In this document: in pieces, positions 27,553 through 36,094 of the stretch
Position numbering within the stretch: position 1 is the stretch's first letter
Layout: each line of letters opens with the position of its first letter
NCBI RefSeq assembly: GCF_022321485.1
Contig: NZ_JAKOGG010000001.1
Location: 1 to 64,000, forward strand
Length of the DNA: 64,000 nt
Origin: Shewanella electrica
Lineage (GTDB): Bacteria > Pseudomonadota > Gammaproteobacteria > Enterobacterales > Shewanellaceae
Direction: 5' to 3'
The notes under the pieces: generated by a model
The model's input: the letters and a program-made list of their open reading frames with translations, nothing else
What the model was told of the DNA's origin: nothing
Databases searched by the model: none
Translations under genes and position numbers: made by a program

Positions 27553-28437
27553 CTACTTCATCCTTATCCAGTTTTGCTGCTGCAAAAATAGCATCAATTG
27601 TTGGCGAAACAGTTTGGCTCGAGCCGATAAAGTACGCTTTTGTGGCCATAGCAAAGATATCTCACGCGGGGCGCCGGTCCACTGCGGCAAGATCTGAATT
27701 AACTCGCCTGTTTCCAGTCCATTGTGCACCATGCTGCGGGGTAATAAGGCGATACCAGCACCCGCTTTCACGAGGTTTAAGGCAAAGTTCATGTCGTTGC
27801 TGATGTGGTTATGCTTTTTATGAAGTTGCTGCCGAGCCTGCCCGTTATATAAATCCCACTGACTGAACATATGCACGGCAACACTGGGGCACTGTTGCAA
27901 CTCGGCGAGTGTTTGCGGCGTTGGCGTGTTGAACGAGGGCGCGGCCACCAGTATCGGTACTATGCTGCCCACGGCACTCTGAATTAACGCCGAGTTTTGC
28001 TGGGGGCCGGAACGAATGGCGATATCGACCTGATTGGCGATGACATCATCGTCAGGATCGCCCAACTTTACCTCGAGTGAAATATAGGGATGCTGCGCGA
28101 CAAAGGCTCGCCAGAACGGATCTAATGGACCACTACCGATATTGGTCGGCGCCATGATGCGCAGTTCACCTTCGAGACTGTTGAGTGATTCATCCAGATT
28201 GCTCAGCCGCACATCTAGCTCATGAATAAAGTCGCACGTTTCATTGTAATAGGCTTGGCCCGCAGGGGTTAACGTCAGTCCTTTGTTGGAACGATGGAAC
28301 AACTTACATTGCAGTTGTTGTTCTAGTTCATTGATTCGCCGAGAAACGGTGGCCAGCGTCATTGATAACTCGGCGGCCGCTTGCGTGAAGCTGTTGTGTT
28401 CTGCTGCGGTGATAAATACTTTGAGGTTATTCAACAT
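27553..28437 (-). CDS. LysR-family transcriptional regulator
   Basis: A 294-residue LTTR. The N-terminal winged helix-turn-helix spans about residues 1-60 (NSFTQAAAELSMTLATVSRRI), followed by the linker helix and a periplasmic-binding-protein-like effector domain (about 90-290) with typical LRIMAPTNIGSG and GAGIALLPRSMV segments. It is divergent from the DUF2798 gene 100 bp away, which is the most likely target. The effector is unknown. ATG 28437 fits the family N-terminus MLNNLKVFITAAE. Confidence 0.93.
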   Translation of the reverse strand: MLNNLKVFITAAEHNSFTQAAAELSMTLATVSRRINELEQQLQCKLFHRSNKGLTLTPAGQAYYNETCDFIHELDVRLSNLDESLNSLEGELRIMAPTNIGSGPLDPFWRAFVAQHPYISLEVKLGDPDDDVIANQVDIAIRSGPQQNSALIQSAVGSIVPILVAAPSFNTPTPQTLAELQQCPSVAVHMFSQWDLYNGQARQQLHKKHNHISNDMNFALNLVKAGAGIALLPRSMVHNGLETGELIQILPQWTGAPREISLLWPQKRTLSARAKLFRQQLMLFLQQQNWIRMK

Positions 28438-28440
28438 TGC

Positions 28441-28496
28441 CTTTCATATTTGCAATTAGCACTCTTGTAATTACAGGTATATCACATATTTGAAAG
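28441..28496. promoter_or_regulatory. Probable LysR operator region
   Basis: The divergent intergenic region holds a perfect palindrome TGTAATTACA (28466-28475) and a widely spaced CTTTCA (28441-28446)/TGAAAG (28491-28496) pair. LysR regulators usually bind AT-rich dyads in the shared promoter region. The assignment is inferred from position and symmetry only. Confidence 0.4.
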
Positions 28497-28537
28497 TATG
28501 TAAGTTATGCCCAATTAGCAATCACCTTGGAGAACAG

Positions 28538-28753
28538 ATGAAGCACAGAGCGCTATTTGCCTTGGTCATGTCACTGGTTTTGACCTTTTTCATGTCCGCA
28601 TGGGTTACTTACATTAACGTTGGGCTGATCGATAATTTCATCGACAGTTGGATGTCAGCTTGGCTATTAGCATGGCCCGCTGCTGGTGTGATCTCATTTC
28701 TATTTGGGCCGAAAATACAGCGGCTCACCACTACTGTGGCGGCGAAGTTTTAA
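28538..28753 (+). CDS. DUF2798 small membrane protein
   Basis: A 71-residue protein with two membrane helices (about 5-25 and 40-60). The pattern matches DUF2798: LFALVMSLVLTFFMSAWVT, then a WMSAWLLAWPAAGVISFLFGP block. ATG 28538 has GGAG 8 bases upstream; a longer in-frame start at 28490 is not family-like. It is divergent from the LysR regulator, a common pairing for this family. Molecular function is unknown. Confidence 0.82.
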   Translation: MKHRALFALVMSLVLTFFMSAWVTYINVGLIDNFIDSWMSAWLLAWPAAGVISFLFGPKIQRLTTTVAAKF

Positions 28754-28805
28754 GGCGTTGTGGCGCTTAGCTACAGCTTGTTGAATTCCGTTCATACCTA
28801 TCGAT

Positions 28806-28844
28806 AACGGCACGGCGTAAGTGTTTATCAAGCGTCGTGCCGTT
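28806..28844. other. Long imperfect hairpin after the DUF2798 gene
   Basis: AACGGCACGGCG (28806-28817) pairs with CGTCGTGCCGTT (28833-28844) with one mismatch, loop 15 nt. No T-run follows, so it is not a standard intrinsic terminator. The rest of the spacer 28754-29202 holds no gene that I can support, apart from the possible N-terminal extension of the DUF3224 gene from 29038. Confidence 0.45.
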
Positions 28845-29202
28845 GACGTCATATCTTCTGTGATTAGCTATATTGTGTGACTATTTATTGCGCAGTGTTA
28901 ACGCTATGCTTAGATGCACTGGGGCCAACCACACAAGTTCACAAGGCTGATGTAAGACAGCGCCAGTGTAGGCGGTGATGTGTTGGTCGCGTTAACGGCT
29001 AACTATTTGGTAAAAGGTATATTCAAGGAGTGTGAGCATGATGCCAGCCATAATGTCACCGAAATGCCAGCCAGCAGCGATGTTATCGCGTTGGCGCAGC
29101 ACTATGGTGCGATGCATTGTTATGCTAAGTTTTGGCGGTGTAATGTTGACGGTGACCGCCACCGAAAATCCCCAAGCGCAAGTACCCCACGAGGAGTCAA
29201 CG

Positions 29203-29586
29203 ATGACAACATTGGCAGTATCTGGCAGTTTTGACGTGAATGTTGAACCGCAGCAAGACGATGATGCCCCTGCCGGACGGATGATCCTGCGCAAACAGTA
29301 TCACGGGGCAATGAGTGGTGTTGGCGTAGGGCAGATGCTGAGTAAACGCATTGCTAACGGCGCGGCAGCGTACTCAGCCATTGAGGAGTTTGTGGGCAGC
29401 GTTGATGGTAAGCAAGGCGCATTTACCTTAGTGCATAGCGGCTTTATGAACGGCGGTGAGCAAACACTGAAGATTTATATTCTGCCTGGCTCGGGTATCG
29501 GTGAGCTGAGCAACATCAGCGGCACGATGGATATCATCCAGCAGAACGGCGAACACCAGTATCAGTTGCGGTATGTTTTAGATTAA
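29203..29586 (+). CDS. DUF3224 family protein
   Basis: A 127-residue beta-barrel-type protein of the DUF3224/AOC-like family, with the characteristic ISGTMDI-type ending and RMILRKQYHGAMSG core (the enzyme class is not defined). ATG 29203 has GAGGAG upstream and gives a typical family length. An in-frame ATG at 29038, also with a strong AAGGAG site, would add 55 residues with a hydrophobic stretch (CIVMLSFGGVMLTVTA) that could be a signal peptide. Either or both starts may be used. It is convergent with the mneA-type gene across a shared terminator. Confidence 0.75.
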   Translation: MTTLAVSGSFDVNVEPQQDDDAPAGRMILRKQYHGAMSGVGVGQMLSKRIANGAAAYSAIEEFVGSVDGKQGAFTLVHSGFMNGGEQTLKIYILPGSGIGELSNISGTMDIIQQNGEHQYQLRYVLD

Positions 29587-29655
29587 GCGCTCGCAGGATG
29601 TTAGGTTTGAATGGGCGTGTTTGATAGCCTGCAAGCCGATTAAATTTCACCAATA

Positions 29656-29681
29656 AAAAAGAGGCTAAAAAGCCTCTTTTT
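29656..29681. terminator. Bidirectional terminator
   Basis: AAAAAGAGGCT/AGCCTCTTTTT, an 11-bp stem with an AAAA loop, A-rich before and T-rich after. It serves both the DUF3224 gene and the convergent exporter gene. Confidence 0.93.
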
Positions 29682-29708
29682 CTCATCAAATCATCTTGTA
29701 AGAACTGC

Positions 29709-30266
29709 TTACGGCCACAGTAGCGTAGCAATACCCAAAATGAAGAATAACACTGAGCATGTCCGTTGAATCAATTTCAGCGGTAACTTACCTGCGCCCA
29801 TGCTACCAGCGATCACCACTGGCACGTTGGCTAACAACATCCCGATAGTCGTCCCCGCGACTACCCAAGCAAGCGCTTGGTATTTGGCAGCAAGTACCAC
29901 AGTGGCAACTTGGGTTTTGTCACCCATTTCAGCAAGGAAGAACAGCACAAAGGTGGCCACGAAAGGACCATAACGATAGAAGCGATTATCTTCATCATCG
30001 GCTTTGTCGGGCACCAATACCCACAGCGCGATAGCAAAGAAGCTGACAGCGACGATGTAGCGGGCAACTTCGGGAGATAACCAACTTGAGGCCCATTCGC
30101 CAACATAAGCAGCCAATAGGTGGTTGAGTAGGGTAGACAGTAACATGCCTAAGACAATAGCGGTTTTGTTTCTAAATCTCACCGCTAACAACAGCGCCAA
30201 TAACTGGGTTTTATCGCCGATTTCGGCAATAGCCACAGCAAAGGTTGAGGCAAATAAGGCTTCCAC
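29709..30266 (-). CDS. mneA: TMEM165/GDT1-family manganese exporter (MneA-like)
   Basis: A 185-residue, six-TM inner-membrane protein built from two inverted repeats, each with the family motif: AEIGDKTQLLAL near the N-terminus and AEMGDKTQVATV at about residue 110. The E-x-G-D-K-T acids line the cation path. Vibrio MneA of this family exports Mn2+. A yybP-ykoY Mn2+ riboswitch in its leader supports the same role here, as expression should rise when manganese is high. The gene symbol is given by analogy. Confidence 0.87.
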   Translation of the reverse strand: MEALFASTFAVAIAEIGDKTQLLALLLAVRFRNKTAIVLGMLLSTLLNHLLAAYVGEWASSWLSPEVARYIVAVSFFAIALWVLVPDKADDEDNRFYRYGPFVATFVLFFLAEMGDKTQVATVVLAAKYQALAWVVAGTTIGMLLANVPVVIAGSMGAGKLPLKLIQRTCSVLFFILGIATLLWP

Positions 30267-30319
30267 ACGACATTCCTCAGGGGTGAATTAAAAACCAGGC
30301 ACAGTGCACCATCACCCCT

Positions 30320-30446
30320 AAAGAGTGATGCACTATGCTCAGGTCTTGCCGGGCAAATCTAGCGTTTGCTGTATATGCCATGGTGCTCACCAAGTGTGTT
30401 GACATATACCCTCAAGTCGAAACTTGAGTCGGCTACTCCCCTAAGA
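30320..30446 (-). promoter_or_regulatory. yybP-ykoY manganese riboswitch
   Basis: In the leader of the exporter gene, read on the minus strand, three hallmarks of the class appear in order: GGGGAGTAGCCGA (about 30429-30441), GTCAACACACTTG in the middle and GCCCGGCAAGACCTGAGCATAG near 30332-30353. They correspond to the paired L1/L3 Mn2+-binding loops. The 3' part (GGTGATG...CATCACTCT) can form an alternative hairpin before the start codon, suggesting control of translation or termination. The boundaries are approximate. Confidence 0.85.
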
Positions 30447-30504
30447 AGTGGCGCCATTATAACGACTGAATTAACAAAAACAACCAAAGGTAAAGATTCA
30501 ATCT

Positions 30505-30533
30505 GCTTGGATTGCGGAAACTGCAATCCAAGC
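30505..30533. other. Perfect 11-bp hairpin upstream of tyrP
   Basis: GCTTGGATTGC (30505-30515) and GCAATCCAAGC (30523-30533) with a 7-nt loop. No T-run follows on either strand, so it is not an ordinary terminator. It could be a leader structure of the permease gene or a small repeat. Confidence 0.5.
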
Positions 30534-30606
30534 GAGAGATGGGCGATAGATGTGTTGCTCGGGGTAACTTGAACTGATAATGTCGTAACTGTTCTGACCT
30601 AAAGTT

Positions 30607-30623
30607 ACAGGTTATTTACCTGT
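30607..30623. promoter_or_regulatory. Candidate operator upstream of tyrP
   Basis: ACAGGT-TATTT-ACCTGT is a perfect 17-bp dyad 125 bp before the permease start. It does not fit the TyrR box TGTAAA-N6-TTTACA well, so the regulator is unknown. Confidence 0.35.
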
Positions 30624-30748
30624 GGTGGTTAGCCTTTGGCGCTGAAGCTTGGCAATGACCGCGTTGCTCCACGCCGCTACGATAAAAAATGCGCCCCCCA
30701 ACTGCGCAATAACAATTAACAATAACAAAATAAGACAGGACAGCTTCT

Positions 30749-31933
30749 GTGAACCTAAAAATACTTGGATCTATCGCAATTGTGGCTGGGACGGCCATTG
30801 GTGCGGGGATGCTTGCTTTGCCGTTAGCTACTGCGGCGCTTGGCTTCTATCCCGCCATCTTATTACTGCTGGGTTGCTGGGCCATTTCAGCATACACCTC
30901 CCTGTTAATGCTCGAAGTAAATCTACGCTCCGGTGTCGGTGACAATCTTCACGTGGTTACCGGTAAAGCGCTGGGGAAACCCGGTCAAGTCATTCAAAGT
31001 ATCTCTTTTCTCAGTCTATTATTTGCGTTAACCGCTGCTTATCTCAGTGGTGGTGCGGACCTACTCACCCTGAAATTTAAATCTTGGTTTGCCGTCGAGT
31101 TGACCAACACCCCAGCGGTGCTGCTGTTTACCTTATTCCTCGGTATTTTTGCCGCGCTCGGCGTCGGCTGGGTCGATAAGTTATCGCGGCTACTGTTCTC
31201 TACCATGGTGGTGCTGTTGGTGATTGTGATTGCCTTTTTGCTGCCAGAGGTGAACACCGAATCGTTAGTGCATCACGCAATGGCTGAGAGTTACGGCAAA
31301 GTGTGGCTAACGGCGATTCCGGTGGTGATTACCTCGTTCGGGTTCCATGTATGTATTGCCACCTTAGTGCGTTACCTCGATGGTGATGCGGTGTCGTTGC
31401 GTAAGGTGCTGCTGATTGGTTCCACCTTGCCATTGTTCTGCTATATCTTGTGGTTATTGGTGACGCTGGGCACGGTCGGCAGTGAGCCGATTGCAGGCTT
31501 TAATGGCAAATTGGCACCGATGATCAGTGCGCTGCAAGAGATTACCCAGCAGCCGATCATCAGCAAATTTGTTGGCTTCTTTGCTGATTTGGCGCTGATC
31601 ACCTCATTCCTTGGGGTGACCATGAGCTTGTACGATTTTCTGGCCGAGCTGATCCGCGCTCGTCCAAGTTTTACGGGCCGCGCGCAAACTTGGTTACTCA
31701 CCTTTATTCCGCCGTTGGCGTGTGCGCTGTTTTATCCCAAAGGTTTTATTGCCTTACTGGGGTTTGCCGCCATTCCGCTGGTGGTGATTTCACTGATTTT
31801 GCCAGTGGCGATTGCCTTAAAACAACGAGCACAAACTAGCGAAGGTTACCAAGTGATTGGCGGCAAGCCTGCGTTAGTTGTGGTGTCTGTCTGTGCGGTG
31901 TTGATCATCGTGTCGCAGATTTACGCAGCATAA
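30749..31933 (+). CDS. tyrP: Aromatic amino acid permease, TyrP/Mtr type
   Basis: A 394-residue HAAAP-family transporter with about eleven membrane segments. The N-terminal signature AIVAGTAIGAGMLALPLA is typical of TyrP, Mtr and TnaB, and the later FGFHVCIATLVRYLDGD also fits. It imports tyrosine or another aromatic amino acid with protons; the exact substrate is uncertain. The start is GTG 30749 with AGGA upstream. It is divergent from the mneA-type gene and followed by its own terminator. Confidence 0.85.
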   Translation: MNLKILGSIAIVAGTAIGAGMLALPLATAALGFYPAILLLLGCWAISAYTSLLMLEVNLRSGVGDNLHVVTGKALGKPGQVIQSISFLSLLFALTAAYLSGGADLLTLKFKSWFAVELTNTPAVLLFTLFLGIFAALGVGWVDKLSRLLFSTMVVLLVIVIAFLLPEVNTESLVHHAMAESYGKVWLTAIPVVITSFGFHVCIATLVRYLDGDAVSLRKVLLIGSTLPLFCYILWLLVTLGTVGSEPIAGFNGKLAPMISALQEITQQPIISKFVGFFADLALITSFLGVTMSLYDFLAELIRARPSFTGRAQTWLLTFIPPLACALFYPKGFIALLGFAAIPLVVISLILPVAIALKQRAQTSEGYQVIGGKPALVVVSVCAVLIIVSQIYAA

Positions 31934-31990
31934 TCCCCATTTGTAAGCGAGTTTTTCTGCTTATGGGTTGTGTTAAAAGCTTGTGATAGA

Positions 31991-32016
31991 GTCGAGCATC
32001 CGTGCTCGGCTTTTTT
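31991..32016 (+). terminator. Intrinsic terminator after tyrP
   Basis: GTCGAGCA/TGCTCGGC stem (one G-T pair) with a TCCG loop and six T residues, 57 bases after the stop. Confidence 0.88.
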
Positions 32017-32082
32017 ATTACTCGCACCCAAGCACAGAGAATTTCTTCGCATTATTCCGCTCGATTTAAGGATGACAATAGA

Positions 32083-34239
32083 ATGAAAAAATGGTTAATC
32101 GCCACAGCGGTAACAGCATGTTTTGCTGCGCAGGCGGATGAGGGCATGTGGCAGCCTCATCAGTTGCCAGCAATGGCTGATGTTCTGAAAGCCAAAGGAC
32201 TGGAGATTGATGCCACATCAATTTCAAAGCTGACAGAATTTCCCATGAACGCAGTGATCAGCCTCGGCGGCTGTACTGCCTCGTTTGTATCACCAAAGGG
32301 CTTGGTGGTCACTAACCACCACTGCGCCTATGGTTCGGCGCAATATAACTCCACGCCAGAAAACAACATCTTGCGTGATGGCTTTTTAGCAAAATCGTTT
32401 GCGCAAGAGTTGCCCGCTGCACCGGGTTCGCGCGTGTATGTCACTGAATCCGTTACCAGCGTGACCGACAAAGTTAACCAAGGCACCGCCAAACTGACTG
32501 GTGATGATTTCTATAAAGCAATTGAAGCAGCCGAGAAAAAATTGGTGGCAGATTGTGAGCAAGATGATGGTTATCGCTGCCAAGTTTACAGTTTCCACGG
32601 TGGCCTTGAGTATTACTTGGTTAAGCAGTTAGAGATCCGCGATGTGCGCTTGGTGTACAACCCAGCGGAAAGCATTGGCAAATACGGTGGCGATATCGAT
32701 AACTGGATGTGGCCGCGCCATACCGGCGATTTCTCTTTCTATCGCGCTTACGTCAATAAAGCGGGTAAACCGGCGGATTTCTCCAAAGATAACGTTCCGT
32801 ACGAGCCAAAAAGCTTTTTGAAAGTCTCCGCCAAAGGCGTCAGTGATGGTGACTTTGTGATGGTGGCGGGTTACCCGGGCAGCACTAACCGTTATCGCAC
32901 CAGCGAAGAGGTCGCAAATCAGTTTGAGTATTACTATCCCGCCGCCAAAGAGCTGCGTGAAAAAGTGATTGCGCTGATTGAGCAAAGCTCAGCAGAAGGC
33001 AGCGATGCGCGCATCAAATATGAAAGTACCTTGGCAGGCTTGAACAACTACGCCAAAAACTTCACCTCGATGATCGAGTTTTACGGCAAGTCCACCATGT
33101 TGGCAGATCGCCGCGCCACGGAAGCCGAGTTGAATAAGTGGATTAACGCTGACAAGAGCCGCAAACAGCAATATGGCAAGGTGCTGGCTGAACTTGACCG
33201 TTTAGTGAAAAAGAGCGACGAGCACCAAGCGCGTGATCTGATTTTGGGTTATTTCTATTACACCACTATGCCCTCGGTGGCTGAACGTCTGTATCGCTTA
33301 GCCAATGAAAAGCAAAAGCCGGATATGGAACGTGAGCCGGGCTATCAAGAACGCGATCTGAATCGCCTGAAAAACATGCTGGAAAGTATCGACCGTCGTT
33401 ACGATGCAACGGTGGCGAAAGCGATTGGTTTTGAATTGCTCAGCCGCTACGCCGAGCTGCCTGCCAGTGAGCACTTTGCTGCGCTAGATAAATTCTGGGG
33501 CATTGAAAATGGCGTCGATGCGGCCAAACTGCAGCAGAAGCTTGATGCGGTTTTTGGTGACACCCAATTGGGTGATAAGGCGACCCGTTTAGCATGGTTG
33601 GATAAATCAGTAGCCGATTTCAAAGCATCGAAAGATCCTATGATTCAATATGCGGTTGCTATGTATGACACCAATGAAAAAGAGCGTAATACGCGGAAAC
33701 AGCTGAGTGGCGATTTGATGAAAGTCAGACCGCAATACATGGAAGCCATCATCGCTTACAACCGTGCGCAAGGTAAGCCAGTGTATGCCGATGCCAACTC
33801 AAGCCTGCGGGTGACTTACGGCAACGTCAAAGGTTATACACCAAAAGATGGTTTATACGCTGTGCCGTTCACTACGCTGGAAGGTATCACCCAAAAAGAT
33901 ACTGGGGTTGATCCATTCAACGCGCCAAAGGCTGAGCTGCAACTGATCAAAGACAAGCAGTACGGTGATTTCTACGTCAAATCACTCGATTCAGTGCCGG
34001 TTAACTTCCTCTCGACACTGGACACCACTGGCGGTAACTCAGGTTCGCCCACCATGAATGGTCGTGCCGAACTGGTTGGCCTGCTGTTTGATGGCGTGTA
34101 CGAGAGCATTATCGGTGACTGGAACTATGATGACGACAGCAACCGTTCGATTCAGTTAGACAGCCGTTACATGCTGTGGGTGATGAAGTATGTTGACCAT
34201 GCCGACAACCTGCTCGATGAAATGGTGATTGTGAAGTAA
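32083..34239 (+). CDS. S46-family dipeptidyl peptidase (DPP7-like)
   Basis: A 718-residue secreted serine peptidase. A short signal peptide (MKKWLIATAVTACFAAQA) precedes the mature N-terminus. The catalytic His lies in TNHHCAYGSAQYN and the nucleophile Ser in TTGGNSGSPTMNG, the chymotrypsin-like double barrel of peptidase family S46. A Gly in LLFDGVYES, at what I take to be the S1 specificity position, favours the DPP7 type (hydrophobic P1) over the acidic-preferring DPP11; this is inference from memory of the family. It releases dipeptides from peptide N-termini in the periplasm. ATG 32083 was chosen over an unlikely longer start at 32002. Confidence 0.92.
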   Translation: MKKWLIATAVTACFAAQADEGMWQPHQLPAMADVLKAKGLEIDATSISKLTEFPMNAVISLGGCTASFVSPKGLVVTNHHCAYGSAQYNSTPENNILRDGFLAKSFAQELPAAPGSRVYVTESVTSVTDKVNQGTAKLTGDDFYKAIEAAEKKLVADCEQDDGYRCQVYSFHGGLEYYLVKQLEIRDVRLVYNPAESIGKYGGDIDNWMWPRHTGDFSFYRAYVNKAGKPADFSKDNVPYEPKSFLKVSAKGVSDGDFVMVAGYPGSTNRYRTSEEVANQFEYYYPAAKELREKVIALIEQSSAEGSDARIKYESTLAGLNNYAKNFTSMIEFYGKSTMLADRRATEAELNKWINADKSRKQQYGKVLAELDRLVKKSDEHQARDLILGYFYYTTMPSVAERLYRLANEKQKPDMEREPGYQERDLNRLKNMLESIDRRYDATVAKAIGFELLSRYAELPASEHFAALDKFWGIENGVDAAKLQQKLDAVFGDTQLGDKATRLAWLDKSVADFKASKDPMIQYAVAMYDTNEKERNTRKQLSGDLMKVRPQYMEAIIAYNRAQGKPVYADANSSLRVTYGNVKGYTPKDGLYAVPFTTLEGITQKDTGVDPFNAPKAELQLIKDKQYGDFYVKSLDSVPVNFLSTLDTTGGNSGSPTMNGRAELVGLLFDGVYESIIGDWNYDDDSNRSIQLDSRYMLWVMKYVDHADNLLDEMVIVK

Positions 34240-34271
34240 TTCACTGCGCTGATTCAGCGGTAAATAAGCAT

Positions 34272-34300
34272 AAAAAATCCCAGCGCGGCTGGGATTTTTT
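34272..34300. terminator. Bidirectional terminator
   Basis: AAAAAATCCCAGC/GCTGGGATTTTTT, a 13-bp stem with a GCG loop, between the S46 peptidase and the convergent MATE gene. Confidence 0.95.
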
Positions 34301-34316
34301 TTCAGTGTTTGACGCG

Positions 34317-35681
34317 TTACTGCGGCAGTGCTGTGCTGTCATCAAGCAACGACTTGCTCTGCCAACGGCGGCTGCGCCAGCGCCATAACATCGCCAAACC
34401 GCGCACCCATTCATCACAGGCAAGACCGATCCAAACGCCTACTAAGCCCATGTTGCAATGAATCCCCAAGTAATAAGCCAGTGGTACCGCAATGCCCCAC
34501 ATTGAGCACAGGGCCATCATCAATGGGAAGCGGGCATCGCCAGTGGCACGCAGCGCGTTAATTACCACAAGGTTAAAAGTGCGGCCGGGTTCCATGATGA
34601 TACTGATCAGAAACAGCATGGAGATCTGCGCAATAATGGTCTGGTCATCGCTGAAAAAACTGACCGCGTGGCGGCCGATAAACGAGGCACACAGCGCCAC
34701 CACAAAGGTTACACCAATGCCCAATTTCAGGGTTTTCAGCAGCCGTGCATATGCTGAGTCGAACTGACGCCCGCCAATCAGATAGCCGATGATAATCTCA
34801 TTACCTAAACCGATAGAGATCCCAAACAACATCATAAATAGGCAGATCTGGAAGTAATAAGAGTGCGTTGCCAGCGAAGTTTCACCCAGTAAGCCCACAA
34901 AAGCAGTGATCACCATAAACTGCAGCATCCACGACAAGTTTTCACCTGCCGCTGGCAGACCAATATGCAGCACTTTGCGCAGTTTATCTTTGCTGGGTTG
35001 CAGTAACATTTTCGGCATCAGTTGAATGCCCGCGCGTTTTTGCACTAACCAAACGAGGAACACAATACCGGTCAGACGGCCAACAACGGTACTGACTGCC
35101 ACCCCGGCCACCCCAAATTGTGGAATACCGAACCAGCCATATAACAAGGTTAAGTTGCTAATAAATGTGACTAAGTTGACTAACAGCGTCGCGTACATCG
35201 CTTGGCGTGTATGGCCGTGAGCGCGCAGCGTTGCCGCCAAACACAATGCCGCTGCCTCAGGCAACAAACACAGGCCGATAATGGTCAGATAGAGTTCACC
35301 ATCGCCCAGCAGATGCGCTGGCAAGTTCATGGTTTGCAGGATCGGCCCCGCACCAGTCAAAATCACAATCGCCGCTAGCAAACCAATTAACAGGTTAAAG
35401 CTGATGGCACTGTGGATCACCACTTTGGCATCATCGTAGCGTTTGGCGCCAAGATATTGGGTCAACACCACGCTGGAGCCGATACTGACAAAGCTGAACA
35501 CAGTAATAGCCAAATCAAACACTTGGTTGCCTACGGCTAACGCCGCCACATCGGCAAAGTTGATTTGACCCATCATAAAGGTGTTCATGGCGCCGGTGGC
35601 AAAATGCAGCGCGATATCAATAAAAAGCGGCCAAGTCAGCGAAAATAGCGAACCTGGCCCCTGTTGGGCTTGGTGTGTCAT
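34317..35681 (-). CDS. MATE-family multidrug/Na+ efflux transporter
   Basis: A 454-residue transporter with twelve membrane segments in two homologous halves. The N-terminal SLFSLTWPLFIDIALHFATG and the DVAALAVGNQVFDLAIT region match the MATE fold (MatE Pfam family). Such pumps export cationic drugs or metabolites in exchange for Na+ or H+. ATG 35681 gives the usual length; an in-frame start at 35786 adds 35 non-conserved residues. Ribosome site is weak. Confidence 0.9.
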   Translation of the reverse strand: MTHQAQQGPGSLFSLTWPLFIDIALHFATGAMNTFMMGQINFADVAALAVGNQVFDLAITVFSFVSIGSSVVLTQYLGAKRYDDAKVVIHSAISFNLLIGLLAAIVILTGAGPILQTMNLPAHLLGDGELYLTIIGLCLLPEAAALCLAATLRAHGHTRQAMYATLLVNLVTFISNLTLLYGWFGIPQFGVAGVAVSTVVGRLTGIVFLVWLVQKRAGIQLMPKMLLQPSKDKLRKVLHIGLPAAGENLSWMLQFMVITAFVGLLGETSLATHSYYFQICLFMMLFGISIGLGNEIIIGYLIGGRQFDSAYARLLKTLKLGIGVTFVVALCASFIGRHAVSFFSDDQTIIAQISMLFLISIIMEPGRTFNLVVINALRATGDARFPLMMALCSMWGIAVPLAYYLGIHCNMGLVGVWIGLACDEWVRGLAMLWRWRSRRWQSKSLLDDSTALPQ

Positions 35682-36094
35682 GTGAAGTCCAGCGTTAGTC
35701 TCTATCGGGGTCCCGAAATAAAAATCTGTGAAAGGGCACTTAGCGGCGGTAGCGCCTTCGTTTTGGGGCTGCGAGCGCAACCACAATACAGCGTTGAGTG
35801 CGGCGGCTATTTTACGCCTTTCCTATATTTTTTCGCCACTGATAAATACGAACAAAAGTTGTGCAATGTAGGCGGGAACACTGTTGTGGCGGCAATCTAG
35901 CACGATGCATTTCGGCGGTATCGCCATCGCTGACCGAACGCAGCGTTGCTAATTGGTGGTGAATTTCTTGATGAGTTGTTGGTAAACACTTCATTAATGT
36001 CGAAAAAATGTGCTTTTTCTCACACTTTTTAACCTCGGATGGTAAGATGTGCCGCGTTTTTACTTTGGAACAGTGTGAGCAAACGGAGATATTT
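35682..36094. other. Divergent intergenic region
   Basis: 413 bp between the MATE gene (minus) and the DUF481 gene (plus). It contains no supported gene, no strong hairpin and no recognised operator. AT-rich segments near 35990-36040 could hold the DUF481 promoter. Confidence 0.45.

Noticed and set aside
30607-30623. TyrR box before the TyrP-like gene
   Set aside because: The dyad reads ACAGGT-N5-ACCTGT and lacks the TGTAAA-N6-TTTACA pattern and spacing.
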